Positions 18,601-26,826 of a stretch of DNA of 60,487 bases are shown here, piece by piece. The DNA comes from Parabacteroides sp. (GTDB taxonomy: Bacteria > Bacteroidota > Bacteroidia > Bacteroidales > Tannerellaceae), in assembly GCA_020026285.1 (NCBI GenBank), contig JAHHQS010000004.1, positions 1 through 60,487 on the forward strand, written 5' to 3'. The translations under genes were made by a program, and so were the position numbers. The stretch's first letter is position 1. The number at the start of each line of letters is the position of its first letter. Below the pieces are notes generated by a model. That model saw only the letters and a list, made by a program, of their open reading frames with translations, had not been told where the DNA came from and did no database searches.

Positions 18601-18820
18601 TTTTTAAATTACCTACTACACGAAGAAAACGTCGTGCAGGATAATTTATCTGTTGCAACCGAACTTTTGCAGAAACCGATTCTTCCGGATTCAACAATTC
18701 GATATTTTTACCATTCTGAGGAGTAAAGATTATATTTCTTGTTTCCTTCCATCCTTCCGCAAGAAGAACGAAAGAGAAACAAGAAACCATTATTAAAATA
18801 AAATATAACTTACGTATCAT
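15671..18820 (-). CDS. Large secreted orphan protein, possible TIM-barrel glycoside hydrolase
   Basis: This 1049-residue secreted protein has signal peptide MIRKLYFILIMVSCFSFVLLAEG. The ATG at 18820 is chosen because the longer in-frame start would overlap the sulfatase gene and bury the signal peptide. Residues 25-430 look like beta-sandwich domains. About 440-780 has the aromatic-rich look of a TIM barrel (YQFRPSYQWSGF, GGIFAKHRPIYTNHG), with candidate catalytic acids E621 (GAEQMYGPE) and E686/E687 (NTEEALW). About 800-930 resembles the glutamine-amidotransferase-like domain of GH42-type enzymes (KAMIFLGWNTYDSNDF, GGTLLLSAAHLN). A C-terminal beta domain closes it. I do not recognise a named GH family. 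It lies 28 bp after a sulfatase gene on the same strand, so a role in degrading a sulfated glycan is inferred. Confidence 0.6.
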   Translation of the reverse strand: MIRKLYFILIMVSCFSFVLLAEGWKETRNIIFTPQNGKNIELLNPEESVSAKVRLQQINYPARRFLRVVGNLKMPVPYEKRGEEMFRRAEFLIDDNLDSVITRKEKYSLYFKGDKDNFERHAYYRITNKLFKPGELTVTLPVVKKQLLDIDSLGEFGLKIEVFYEKKGRFADDIYDKPDSILFISVPEGNSKYKKITQTFILPEKTACLLLQVGGTGFSGECWVESPQLRQNGKLICSIPFVKHAQRSDDYNYWVGTNLSTRSWPMWQLDVNGKTAFKDNCFDRASNVNDFYILLPSDLKEGDDLKLTLKKEEHRAAYSYELHALEIIEESARNFEVISVPKYVKENALFGALVETNVENVLVRVQASENISPRNQEVLMEKPGLHVIEMRARQAGQSASIQFQSPGHTENARIHQIIDKVSDNIYLSSGDEIYIDKEYEKYDYFFKWYISNRVGNWYQFRPSYQWSGFRIADSNVIRHYVELLDQMRIPYAWQVEGRTLAGSRINPSLDVLNTSSFRGKQAHENDGGYYYWQHFKYQGLFSDMAARNRPYGGIFAKHRPIYTNHGTYIHYDPKGVKDMADGARKLVANFRYSKGESTRHTGPSTLFRYLYQAGYDWLGAEQMYGPEETILSSLRGASRAYSRPNYGSLHAMQWGSFPFTDPKHALRLYMSLAVAYMHGSSHMNTEEALWTDEYMNDRYSESGKAHLYAQHQMLDFVETHTRRGELMSNIAVIQGRNDAWKSFGRGSLWSQEGEKWKFNKACESFDLLKVFYPENQIDGCGPNGWFTSTPYGTVDLLPIEAPIDVMNKYKAMIFLGWNTYDSNDFLRIKDYVYNGGTLLLSAAHLNSELQPDQPVSFPKDDSLVREMLGNDYQQMRGKNVISYGNGKIIYFADKAYPIEDILKTEYVSEMRNIAADKMKEESVRGWIKPVGKVGFTVWDKENRRTIYLLNADWQNPEKVQESLFTYGVGNFVIPVRHYHIETIHCINGLALHPYSNTTDILSVDECSEGWNVKVQTTGKDEVEYMDSLTGTKNVLHFNKGGIHSVFVKK

Positions 18821-18848
18821 ATTCAAGATCTGAAATTCCGCACAAGTA

Positions 18849-20264
18849 TTATTTATTTCTACCAAAATTAAACATGGATGACTCTGTTCTTGCATTATCC
18901 ATGATAGTAACCAGTTCCGTTACTTTTGCCGGATACATCGTTGCCAGATTATGATCCTCGTGAATATCTTCCTCGATATTATATAATTCAACTTTGGTTT
19001 CTCCATTTATCGGCTGACGTATCAGTTTCCAGTCTCCTACTCGAATAGCCTGACGACCTTTAGCTTCATGAAATTCCCAATAAAGGAACTTATGTTTCTT
19101 CTGTCCGCTTTTACCCAACAATGTCGGCAAATAAGAAATACCATCTGTATATGTTCCTAATCTTGTACCTGTAATATCGGCTAATGTCGGCATCAAATCC
19201 CAGAAAGCAGCCATGTGCCATGTCTTTTGTCCTGCAGGAATATTACCTGGAGACCATGCTACAAACGGAATGCGAATACCACCTTCATAAACATCACGCT
19301 TCATTCCACGAAAAGGGCCTGAACTTTGGAAAAATTCCGGATCGGCTCCACCTTCATGATGCGGACCATTATCAGATGTAAAGACCAAAATCGTATTTTT
19401 ATCCCTTCCTGATTTTTCTAATTCACTCATGATTTCACCAACATAACTATCCAGACGTGTAATCATGGCTGCAAATGAAGCCTTTGGTTTCATGGAAGAA
19501 TCATATCCCCCACTGCCCTCAACATATCCTTGTTTAGAGATATAAGGAGTTTCGTCGAATTTATCTTCATACATTTTGTAAATATCATCATGAGGAAGAT
19601 TTAATTCCGCATGAGGTATTGTATAAGTCAACATGGCAAAGAAAGGTTTATCTTTACTTTCTTTTATAAACTTCATGGCTTTTTTGTGTATCAGATCGGG
19701 AGAATAGATCTTACGAGCTTTATTCTTATTATCAGGTATTTCATAACGCTTTTCATTTTCCCATAAATGATCCGGATAATAAGTATGTGCCTGGCGTTGA
19801 CAATTGATACCAAAGAACTCATCATATCCCATCTTATTCGGAGTAGAAACCGAACCTGGTTTACCTAAACCCCATTTACCAAACATACCTGTACGATAAC
19901 CGGCATTTTTCATCAGACGAGCAATCGTATACGTATCAGCCCCCATTGATTCCTGTCCTTCCGGTTGTATTTCTTTATTGCCTCTGATTTGAGAATGTCC
20001 TGTATGAAGTCCTGTTTGAATGGAACAACGTGATGGAGCACTTACCGGACAACCGGCATAATGCTGCATAAACTGGATTCCTTCACGTGCCATTCTATCA
20101 ATATTGGGTGTTTTGATATACTTCTGACCATAACATCCCAAATCACCATATCCCATGTCATCACAAAGGATAAAGATTACATTCATGGGCTTCTGTTCCT
20201 GTGCTTTTATGGCTAACGTTGTTAACAAACCTGCTCCCAATGCCAATAATACTTGTGCTTTCAT
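18849..20264 (-). CDS. Serine-type sulfatase (arylsulfatase A-like)
   Basis: This 471-residue secreted S1 sulfatase has signal peptide MKAQVLLALGAGLLTTLAIKA. The sulfatase signature S-x-P-S-R is present as SAPSR, with Ser75 expected to be converted to formylglycine by an anaerobic (anSME-type) maturase, which is not in this window. Calcium and active-site residues appear in LCDDMGYGD (D35, D36) and FTSDNGPHHE. The downstream gene, 28 bp away, is the orphan hydrolase, so the pair probably forms an operon that desulfates and then cleaves a host or algal glycan. The exact sulfate position is unknown. Confidence 0.88.
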   Translation of the reverse strand: MKAQVLLALGAGLLTTLAIKAQEQKPMNVIFILCDDMGYGDLGCYGQKYIKTPNIDRMAREGIQFMQHYAGCPVSAPSRCSIQTGLHTGHSQIRGNKEIQPEGQESMGADTYTIARLMKNAGYRTGMFGKWGLGKPGSVSTPNKMGYDEFFGINCQRQAHTYYPDHLWENEKRYEIPDNKNKARKIYSPDLIHKKAMKFIKESKDKPFFAMLTYTIPHAELNLPHDDIYKMYEDKFDETPYISKQGYVEGSGGYDSSMKPKASFAAMITRLDSYVGEIMSELEKSGRDKNTILVFTSDNGPHHEGGADPEFFQSSGPFRGMKRDVYEGGIRIPFVAWSPGNIPAGQKTWHMAAFWDLMPTLADITGTRLGTYTDGISYLPTLLGKSGQKKHKFLYWEFHEAKGRQAIRVGDWKLIRQPINGETKVELYNIEEDIHEDHNLATMYPAKVTELVTIMDNARTESSMFNFGRNK

Positions 20265-20354
20265 ATATGTATTTATTTATATTATAATTTTCCTAAAAAA
20301 TATTCCCAACAGATTAAACAATGATATAATAACAACCAGACATTAAAATCTATT

Positions 20355-20362
20355 CAAAATTA
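20355..20362 (-). promoter_or_regulatory. -7 promoter box of the sulfatase-hydrolase pair
   Basis: On the minus strand the sequence reads TAATTTTG (TAnnTTTG), about 90 bp before the sulfatase ATG at 20264. No -33 element is clear. A terminator for the upstream sulfatase lies just beyond, so an independent promoter is needed here. Confidence 0.45.
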
Positions 20363-20440
20363 CACATCTTTCATTAATTATCCGTAAATATTTGAAGAAT
20401 AACATTTCTTCTTTTCACAGATAGTGAATTTCAGTAAAAA

Positions 20441-20475
20441 AGAAAGCTCTGAATGTTTTTTATTCAGAGCTTTCT
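20441..20475 (-). terminator. Intrinsic terminator after the second sulfatase
   Basis: Perfect 14-bp arms (AGAAAGCTCTGAAT and complement) are followed by a T-run on the minus strand. It separates the two sulfatase transcription units. Confidence 0.8.
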
Positions 20476-20483
20476 CTTAAAAA

Positions 20484-20527
20484 GACACCAGAAGAGAACA
20501 AAGTTTTAACAGATTTCTCTTCTGTCA
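20484..20527. terminator. Second hairpin at the end of the upstream sulfatase gene
   Basis: Arms GACACCAGAAGAGAA and TTTCTCTTCTGTC, with a small mismatch and a long loop, are flanked by T-runs on both strands. It lies 20 bp past the sulfatase stop and forms a tandem terminator with the stem at 20441-20475. Confidence 0.6.
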
Positions 20528-20546
20528 TTTTTTATATAAATAGATT

Positions 20547-21962
20547 TTATTTCTTTTCTGCCAGTCCCGGCTTACGATTTTCAGTACCTTTACGACGAGT
20601 CAGATTATCTCCTAATTCCACCCGTTTTTCTTCTGCTATTTTCATCAATTTAATTGCACGTTCCGGATACTGATGCAAGACATTATAACGCTCTCCCGGA
20701 TCACGGCGCAAATCATATAACTCACTTGCCCGCAAATCAACATTTGTCAATTTGCCAGGTTGCCCATCATTTCCCGGAGCATAGGCACCATAAGTTACAT
20801 ACTTATGAGGAAAGACCAACTTGAATTCACCATCGGTAACAGCCTCCAGATCATTTCGATTATAATAATAAACGAATGATTCACGAGGATTAGCCTTTTC
20901 ATCACCATTTATTAAAGAAAGAATACTTACCCCGTCAATTTTCCGTGGAGGAAGCGGAGCTTCTGCAATCTGAGCAAAAGTTGGTAACAAATCAATGTTA
21001 GAAGCCAGTTTATTACAAACAGTACCCGGTTTGGTATGTCCTTTCCAATACATAATACAAGGTATTCTGTTTCCTCCGTCAAAGGTAGTCGCTTTTGCTT
21101 CACGTAATCCACCTGCAGAACCAGCATGATTACCATAATTTGTCCAAGGTCCGTTATCGGAAGTCAGTATGATTAATGTATTGTCCTCCAAGCCTAATTC
21201 TTTAACTGTTTTCCAGACCTGACCAACACTCCAGTCTATTTCCATCATCACGTCACCATAAAGTCCCTGTTCACTCTTTCCTCTGAATTTATCAGAGACA
21301 GCCAAAGGAACATGAACCATATTATGAGCCAGATACAAGAAAAACGGTTTATTCTTATTCTTTTTAATAAAATTGATTGATCGATTTGTATAATCAGTCG
21401 TAAATTTATTCTGATCTGTATTATAACCTACAATTTCATTTCCTTCGTAAGTAGGAAGATCCGGGAAATTAAAAATTTCACCCTGCTGAGGATGGAAAGG
21501 CCACATATCATTTGAATAAGGCAGACCATAATACTCGTCAAAACCATTCTGTAAAGGAAGAAACTGATGCTGACTTCCTAAATGCCATTTACCAAAAATG
21601 GCAGTACTATAATCTTTCTGCTTCAAGACTTCTCCAATTGTCATTTCCTCTTCATGAACGCCATAATTAGTATCAGGTCCAGGAGCTCCGGAGAAACCTA
21701 TTCGATTAGGATAACATCCTGTCAGCAAACCCGCACGAGAAGCGCCACTAATTGGCTGAGCAGCCAAGAAATGAGTAAAGCGAACCCCTTCTTTTGCCAG
21801 TTGATCTATATTGGGGGTAGTGTAACCATATGCCCCGTTACAAGAGAAATCACCATAACCTACATCATCCAAGTTAATAAGAATGATATTGGTATAATCT
21901 GCAGCAAAGACCGGTAAAGTCAAAGCCGAAAAAGAAGCCAAAGCTAATTTTCTTATATCCAT
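20547..21962 (-). CDS. Second serine-type sulfatase
   Basis: This 471-residue secreted sulfatase has signal peptide MDIRKLALASFSALTLPVFAAD. The signature is the variant SGASR, with Ser72 as the predicted formylglycine precursor and Ala in place of the usual Pro. NLDDVGYGD (D32, D33) and LTSDNGPW carry metal and active-site residues. The C-terminal part (ELYDLRRDPGERYN) is typical of S1 sulfatases. It starts only 38 bp after the nadD stop with no promoter box seen between, so it may be read from the yicC-gmk-nadD transcript. It ends at two terminators. Its sequence differs clearly from the neighbouring sulfatase, so a different sulfate position is likely. Confidence 0.87.
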   Translation of the reverse strand: MDIRKLALASFSALTLPVFAADYTNIILINLDDVGYGDFSCNGAYGYTTPNIDQLAKEGVRFTHFLAAQPISGASRAGLLTGCYPNRIGFSGAPGPDTNYGVHEEEMTIGEVLKQKDYSTAIFGKWHLGSQHQFLPLQNGFDEYYGLPYSNDMWPFHPQQGEIFNFPDLPTYEGNEIVGYNTDQNKFTTDYTNRSINFIKKNKNKPFFLYLAHNMVHVPLAVSDKFRGKSEQGLYGDVMMEIDWSVGQVWKTVKELGLEDNTLIILTSDNGPWTNYGNHAGSAGGLREAKATTFDGGNRIPCIMYWKGHTKPGTVCNKLASNIDLLPTFAQIAEAPLPPRKIDGVSILSLINGDEKANPRESFVYYYNRNDLEAVTDGEFKLVFPHKYVTYGAYAPGNDGQPGKLTNVDLRASELYDLRRDPGERYNVLHQYPERAIKLMKIAEEKRVELGDNLTRRKGTENRKPGLAEKK

Positions 21963-22000
21963 AATTTATATTTACTTACGTTTATATCCGTATTTATAGT

Positions 22001-22591
22001 CTAATCAGATAATTTTTTGAACATTCCACGAATAGATTCAGGCATAAAATAACGAACATCTTTACCTTCCTTCATTGACTCACGTATGAATGTTGACGAA
22101 ATTTCAATAATAGGAGCATTTACCAACTTTACATTGGGATATAAAGATGAATTTATTACAGGTTTACTGCCCAAGCGAGGGTAAACGATTAACTCATAAT
22201 CAGACAAAATTTTCTGATAATCTTTCCACTTGTTAAAACAGCTCCAATTATCAGAACCTATTATTAATGTAAAAGATTGATCCGGATACTTTTCATTCAA
22301 AGCCTCCAAGGTAGAAATGGTATATGAAGGTTGTGGCAAATGAAATTCCAAATCACAAGCTTTAAACTTCGGATAGTTTTCAATAGCCCTTTCCACCATA
22401 TCCAAACGGAGCTGGTCATCCATCAATCCATCCTTCTCTTTTAACGGATTATGTGGAGTGACCATGAACCAGACCTCATCCAGATCCGTAAATTCACACA
22501 ACCAATTTGCTAATGCCAAATGACCAATATGAATCGGATTAAAAGATCCGGAAAAAAGTCCTACTTTCTTTTTGAATGATTCTGATACCAT
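22001..22591 (-). CDS. nadD: Nicotinate-nucleotide adenylyltransferase
   Basis: It makes deamido-NAD from nicotinate mononucleotide and ATP in NAD synthesis. The nucleotidyltransferase motif is [20 protein letters not shown] and the C-terminal motif is [10 protein letters not shown]. It has 196 residues from the ATG at 22591. A longer in-frame reading runs through the small membrane-protein gene in another frame and gives a cysteine-rich extension not seen in this family, so it is rejected. The start overlaps the small gene's end by 31 bp. Confidence 0.9.
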   Translation of the reverse strand: MVSESFKKKVGLFSGSFNPIHIGHLALANWLCEFTDLDEVWFMVTPHNPLKEKDGLMDDQLRLDMVERAIENYPKFKACDLEFHLPQPSYTISTLEALNEKYPDQSFTLIIGSDNWSCFNKWKDYQKILSDYELIVYPRLGSKPVINSSLYPNVKLVNAPIIEISSTFIRESMKEGKDVRYFMPESIRGMFKKLSD

Positions 22592-22749
22592 TGAATTATA
22601 TTCATCAATTGAATACCCACAACCAATCCGGTTGCCACCATTACTGTTACATCCTGCATAACGACAGCCCAGATAAAAACAGCTAAAGCAGCAATGGCTA
22701 TAACAATAAATCCGTATAGCCACTTTTTAGATAGATTCTTCTCGTCCAT
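22561..22749 (-). CDS. Small two-helix membrane protein between gmk and nadD
   Basis: This 62-residue protein has two hydrophobic segments (about 11-29 and 32-49) joined by a short turn, and ends in HSKRK. Its ATG follows the gmk stop directly (TAAATG) and its last 31 bp overlap the nadD start, which fits translational coupling. The composition (clean TM helices, charged ends) argues for a real gene rather than a shadow frame. Function unknown. Confidence 0.65.
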   Translation of the reverse strand: MDEKNLSKKWLYGFIVIAIAALAVFIWAVVMQDVTVMVATGLVVGIQLMNIIQWYQNHSKRK

Positions 22750-23316
22750 TTATTGAGCAATAAAATTTTTAATAATCTCTAATGCTTCAGCTTCGGCTTT
22801 CTCTAACTGATCATTTACTACAACCACATCAAACTTTGGAGCAAAACCTAATTCATACTCAGCTTTTGCGATACGAGATTCTATTACTTCCGGAGCATCT
22901 GTTGCACGACCTTCCAAACGTGAACGAAGTTCTTCAATGCTTGGCGGCTGAATAAACATAGACAAAGCTCTGTCGCCGTAATATTTCTTGATATTACAAC
23001 CACCTACAACATCTACATCAAAAATCACGTTATCACCTTCAGCCAAAATCCTTTCTACTTCACTTTTTAAAGTTCCATAAAAACGATTTTCATAGACTTC
23101 TTCATATTCCAAAAATTCTCCCGCAGCAATCTTGGTCTTAAATTCTTCAGGAGATAAGAAATAATATTCCACTCCATTCTTTTCAGTACCACGAGGAGCA
23201 CGACTTGTAGCAGAGATAGAGAAACGCAAATTCAAATTCTGAGTCAACAAATAATTTATTATAGTTGATTTTCCAGAACCTGACGGAGCCGAGAAAATAA
23301 TAAGTTTACCTGCCAT
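22750..23316 (-). CDS. gmk: Guanylate kinase
   Basis: It phosphorylates GMP (or dGMP) to GDP with ATP. It has 188 residues. The P-loop is APSGSGKST (residues 10-18). The GMP-binding segment includes SRAPRGTEKNGVEYYF, and VIFDVDVVGG and RLEGRATD follow. It lies 12 bp after yicC, a pairing common across bacteria, and is followed directly by the small membrane protein and nadD. Confidence 0.95.
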   Translation of the reverse strand: MAGKLIIFSAPSGSGKSTIINYLLTQNLNLRFSISATSRAPRGTEKNGVEYYFLSPEEFKTKIAAGEFLEYEEVYENRFYGTLKSEVERILAEGDNVIFDVDVVGGCNIKKYYGDRALSMFIQPPSIEELRSRLEGRATDAPEVIESRIAKAEYELGFAPKFDVVVVNDQLEKAEAEALEIIKNFIAQ

Positions 23317-23328
23317 CGCTTATCTATA

Positions 23329-24207
23329 TTATAATACATTCAAAACTTGTTCCTTAATCTGTTCCAATTCATCTTTCATACGAACTACTATTTTCTGTAA
23401 TTCTGCATGATTGCTTTTTGAACCAAGAGTATTGATTTCACGTCCCATTTCCTGAGCAATAAAGCCTAACTTCTTACCCTGTCCATGTCCGTTATCCATT
23501 GTTTCAATGAAATATTTCAAATGATTATCCAAACGATTCTTTTCTTCGTTTATATCCAGTTTCTCGATGTAATAAATCATTTCCTGTTCAAAGCGAACCT
23601 TATCAAAATCCTGACCTAGCAGTTTCTCTAAATTGTCAAGAATTCTGCTTTTTATCTTTTCAACTCTTTCTTTTTCGTAAGGTTCAACTTCTTTCAGCAA
23701 ATCTGCAATATTAGAAACTTTCTGAACAAAAAGTCTTTGCAACATTGCTCCTTCCTGAATACGGAAATCGCACAATTGCTGAATAGTTTTATCAATAGTC
23801 TGACTAACTACATTCCATTCTTCTTCATCAGCTTCTTCCAGATCCGTTTTTATTACATCCGGCATACGTAAAACAGGTTGAATCTCGGCCCAACTTGTTG
23901 GAACGGCAAGACCTATTTCGCCAGATATTTTCTTCAACTGATTGAAATACGCAATAACAGCATCCTGATTAATCTGAGCTGAAGATTCTTTTCCTATATA
24001 TTCAATATAAATTGCAAAATCGACCTTTCCTCGTTCCAAAGTCTGTAGTAAACGACTGCGAATCTGCATTTCTTTATCCTTATAAATAGAAGGTATACGC
24101 GTAGACAAATCCAACTGTTTACTATTAAGTGCCTTTATTTCAACGGTTACTTTTTTAGTTGGCAATTCGGCAGTAACCTTACCGAAACCAGTCATAGATT
24201 GTATCAT
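23329..24207 (-). CDS. yicC: YicC-family endoribonuclease
   Basis: This 292-residue protein starts with the family hallmark MIQSMTGFGK and ends in the conserved block GKKLGFIAQEMGREINTLGSK. YicC proteins have been shown to be RNases in E. coli. The target here is unknown. It is the first gene of the yicC-gmk-small protein-nadD unit and has a -7 box about 20 bp upstream. Confidence 0.9.
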   Translation of the reverse strand: MIQSMTGFGKVTAELPTKKVTVEIKALNSKQLDLSTRIPSIYKDKEMQIRSRLLQTLERGKVDFAIYIEYIGKESSAQINQDAVIAYFNQLKKISGEIGLAVPTSWAEIQPVLRMPDVIKTDLEEADEEEWNVVSQTIDKTIQQLCDFRIQEGAMLQRLFVQKVSNIADLLKEVEPYEKERVEKIKSRILDNLEKLLGQDFDKVRFEQEMIYYIEKLDINEEKNRLDNHLKYFIETMDNGHGQGKKLGFIAQEMGREINTLGSKSNHAELQKIVVRMKDELEQIKEQVLNVL

Positions 24208-24225
24208 CTCAATTTAAAATTTCTA

Positions 24226-24233
24226 CAAAGATA
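24226..24233 (-). promoter_or_regulatory. -7 promoter box of the yicC-gmk-nadD operon
   Basis: The minus strand reads TATCTTTG here, 19 bp before the yicC ATG. The nearest minus-strand TTG is about 27 bp further up, longer than the usual 19-21. Confidence 0.5.
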
Positions 24234-24279
24234 GCTTTTTTAAGCCTAAATATTAATAATCAATTTATAAGATTCCCCA

Positions 24280-25242
24280 TTATTCAACAATCCAACTCCT
24301 ATTATGAACTTTTTGATTCGGAGTTTTATAATAAATATCTTCCTGCAAAGGAATCAATATTTCATAAGTTCTATCACCTGTAACTAACTTTCTGTCTCGT
24401 AACCAAGGATTAAATCTTTTCAAATCAGCATAAGTCAATCCATATTGTTTAGCAAAAGCAGCCAGATTCGGAATATCTGTCGAAACAGACACTTTCTGAC
24501 AAGCTATAGGCTTATATAAATCACGTTCACGTAAAACAAATCCATATTTATATGGGTTTTCAAAGATCAGCTTCATGGCCATAATCCGGTATACATAACG
24601 AGTTGTTTCCTCAACCAACCATAAATCCATTGAATTATCCACATCCTGTTTTGACATTTCACCAGAGATTCTCCCCATTCCTGCATTATAAGAAGAAGCG
24701 ACAGTGGTCCAATCCCCGTATTTCTCATACGCATCTTTCAAATACTTGCAAGCAGCTACCGTAGCCTTCTCTACATGATAACGTTCGTCAACAGTAGATG
24801 TAATTGTCAGTCCATATTGACGTCCTGTAGCTTCCATGAACTGCCATAACCCCACAGCCTTTGCTGGAGATTTCACTTGAGGATCCAAAAAACTTTCTAC
24901 CACTGCCAGATATTTAAAATCATCAGGGATTCCATTTTCTTTTAAAATAGGTTCAATGACTGGAAAGAATCGATTGGCTCTTTTAAAATTCAACATAGTT
25001 GTTGCATGAAGATAACAAAACGACGTCAATTCTCTGTCTATTCCTTCATGACGGTTATACCTGGTCAAATCTATTCTCCGCCCACAAAAATAAATTTCAT
25101 TCGGGACTTCGGGTGTCATGATTTTTGACGGAACAATCGGTTTGATTTTCTTAACCCTCGTCACATCATCGGAACAAATCGTAAGACCTGCCAAAACAAG
25201 CAACAAAAGAACTACTACTATTGATAATATTTTTATTTTCAT
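24280..25242 (-). CDS. Membrane-bound lytic transglycosylase (SLT domain) with LysM-like tail
   Basis: This 320-residue peptidoglycan-cleaving enzyme is predicted to act in the periplasm. An N-terminal hydrophobic segment (about 4-22) anchors or exports it. The Slt fold spans about 85-220, with catalytic Glu116 in VVESFLDP, then KAVGLWQFM and the SYNAGMGRISG motif. The region about 255-285 (IPNLAAFAKQYGLTYADLKRFN) looks like a LysM. It follows the type B secretion-tail gene by 11 bp, so the two form one unit. Confidence 0.85.
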   Translation of the reverse strand: MKIKILSIVVVLLLLVLAGLTICSDDVTRVKKIKPIVPSKIMTPEVPNEIYFCGRRIDLTRYNRHEGIDRELTSFCYLHATTMLNFKRANRFFPVIEPILKENGIPDDFKYLAVVESFLDPQVKSPAKAVGLWQFMEATGRQYGLTITSTVDERYHVEKATVAACKYLKDAYEKYGDWTTVASSYNAGMGRISGEMSKQDVDNSMDLWLVEETTRYVYRIMAMKLIFENPYKYGFVLRERDLYKPIACQKVSVSTDIPNLAAFAKQYGLTYADLKRFNPWLRDRKLVTGDRTYEILIPLQEDIYYKTPNQKVHNRSWIVE

Positions 25243-25253
25243 TTACTATAAAA

Positions 25254-26600
25254 TTATAATTCCACATCCGGTTCTGTCTTGTCATAATCTCTTTCCTTTT
25301 TAGGTCTAAGAATATTTATATCACCTTTCTTCTTATACTTGATACCATCAGAACCTTGCGCTTCTATAACATAAAAATATACTCCCGGCATCACGTATTT
25401 ACCACCTTGTTTTCCATCCCATCCTTCAGCAGGATTTGTCCAATGGAAAATCTGCTGTCCCCATCTGTTGAATATCCAGCAAGAAAAGCGAGTCAAAGAT
25501 TTATAAGCGACTCTAAATTCATCGTTCACACCTGGAGTTGTTCCGGGAGAGAAAGCATTAGGTACAGCCAAAAAAGACTCTGCAATCTGGAACTCGAAAG
25601 AAGAGGAAGCAAGGCAATTACCTGTACGATCACTCACTTCGACTTCAGCCGTATATTTCCCAAATTCTTCAAATGTAAATTCGACTTCCGATTCAGTAAA
25701 ACGAATAAACGGATTTTCTGGTCCTTCCTCAGTTTTATAAATCTTCCAGATATACAAAGCAGCAACAGGTTCGTTTGCATAAGCTTTGAAATTAACGGTT
25801 ACCGGAGCAGACAAAGCATCTTCCGAAGCCAACATATTCTCAGACTCATCGAAAATAACAGTCGTATCGACTTCGAGAACGACTGAAGCCGCTTCAAAAA
25901 AGTCGGTCGTTGCCACTTGTTCTTTTCCAAAATAAGCTGCAAACTGATCACCCTTCAATGTAAAATCCGTATCAGCATAAACAGAATCAATCATTTGCTG
26001 GAATGGATCACCAATCAGCTTTTTCTTTTTTTCAATCGGATTAAACAATTTACTTTCAGCATTCCATTCAACCGTATTGTATATCACCTCAAATTCCCGT
26101 TTCAACTGACGAATAATACCATTTGTGGGATTTGAGTAAGTCAGATTATCAATCTTTGTGTTTGCTTTTAACAGAACGCCAGAACAGGGGTCACTGTTTT
26201 CAGAAACAGCCAAACCTTCTAATGAAAAATCATGCTTGCTATAATCAATAATCCATACATAAGAAGATAAAGGACCTTCCTCCACAAAATAACCATAACC
26301 GTCTTCTACATTTTTTATAACCGAGGTATTCCCGTGCTGCTCACAAGGAATCGGTTCAGCTTCGAGGCGTTTCGTTTTATATCGGAACCATTGATGCGAC
26401 AGCGACTGAGATGTATAACTAATCGTTACACCTTCCGTTCCATCCACGACATAAACTTTAAGTTTTAAAGCCGTTTCGTCTTTTGCCATAAGAGGTTCAC
26501 TCTTACCACCCTTTACAACATATTGCTGACTGGATACCGAAAAGAAAACTCCAAGCAAAAGGAAAAGCAGATACCACTTTCTATTTTTATTCATCTTCAT
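25254..26600 (-). CDS. Type IX secretion (type B) C-terminal domain protein
   Basis: This 448-residue surface protein from the ATG at 26600 (an alternative ATG is 6 bp in) has signal peptide KWYLLFLLLGVFFSVSS. The middle has a PKD/Ig-like domain (about 290-345, FGKYTAEVEVSDRTGN). The end is the gliding-motility-associated CTD (about 350-440): VPNAFSPGTTPGVND, FNRWGQQIF, GWDGK...GVYFYVIEA. That domain is the type B signal for export by the type IX system. A longer GTG-started reading would enter the promoter and is rejected. It is cotranscribed with the lytic transglycosylase. Function unknown. Confidence 0.8.
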   Translation of the reverse strand: MKMNKNRKWYLLFLLLGVFFSVSSQQYVVKGGKSEPLMAKDETALKLKVYVVDGTEGVTISYTSQSLSHQWFRYKTKRLEAEPIPCEQHGNTSVIKNVEDGYGYFVEEGPLSSYVWIIDYSKHDFSLEGLAVSENSDPCSGVLLKANTKIDNLTYSNPTNGIIRQLKREFEVIYNTVEWNAESKLFNPIEKKKKLIGDPFQQMIDSVYADTDFTLKGDQFAAYFGKEQVATTDFFEAASVVLEVDTTVIFDESENMLASEDALSAPVTVNFKAYANEPVAALYIWKIYKTEEGPENPFIRFTESEVEFTFEEFGKYTAEVEVSDRTGNCLASSSFEFQIAESFLAVPNAFSPGTTPGVNDEFRVAYKSLTRFSCWIFNRWGQQIFHWTNPAEGWDGKQGGKYVMPGVYFYVIEAQGSDGIKYKKKGDINILRPKKERDYDKTEPDVEL

Positions 26601-26618
26601 ATTCTCACAAATAGATTT

Positions 26619-26626
26619 CAAAAATA
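26619..26626 (-). promoter_or_regulatory. -7 promoter box upstream of the type B CTD gene
   Basis: The minus strand reads TATTTTTG, about 18 bp before the ATG at 26600. This supports the ATG over upstream GTG readings. Confidence 0.5.
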
Positions 26627-26797
26627 CGATATTTCTCTCTAATAACCACACTTCGAATCAGCTTTATTCTGTTTCAGATAAAGTACACCTCATTCTACGC
26701 ATAATACTTTAACGCATTAATTCATAAAAAGACATATCATTCCCTCCATATTATAAGATTACAAGGGTCATCATTAGCTTTTTTTGCAGACTTACAT

Positions 26798-26805
26798 TAT
26801 CTTTG
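26798..26805 (+). promoter_or_regulatory. -7 promoter box of the LysM protein gene; decides its start
   Basis: TATCTTTG matches TAnnTTTG. A TTG at 26803 lies inside the box and cannot be a start, so translation begins at the ATG at 26827. Confidence 0.55.
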
Positions 26806-26826
26806 TCGCGGTTAAACATAGAAATA

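Noticed and set aside
18821..18895. N-terminal extension of the orphan hydrolase
   Set aside because: It overlaps the sulfatase gene and places the signal peptide 25 residues inside the protein.
22592..22723. Cysteine-rich N-terminal extension of nadD
   Set aside because: It is the shadow of the small membrane-protein gene in another frame and is not part of the NadD family.
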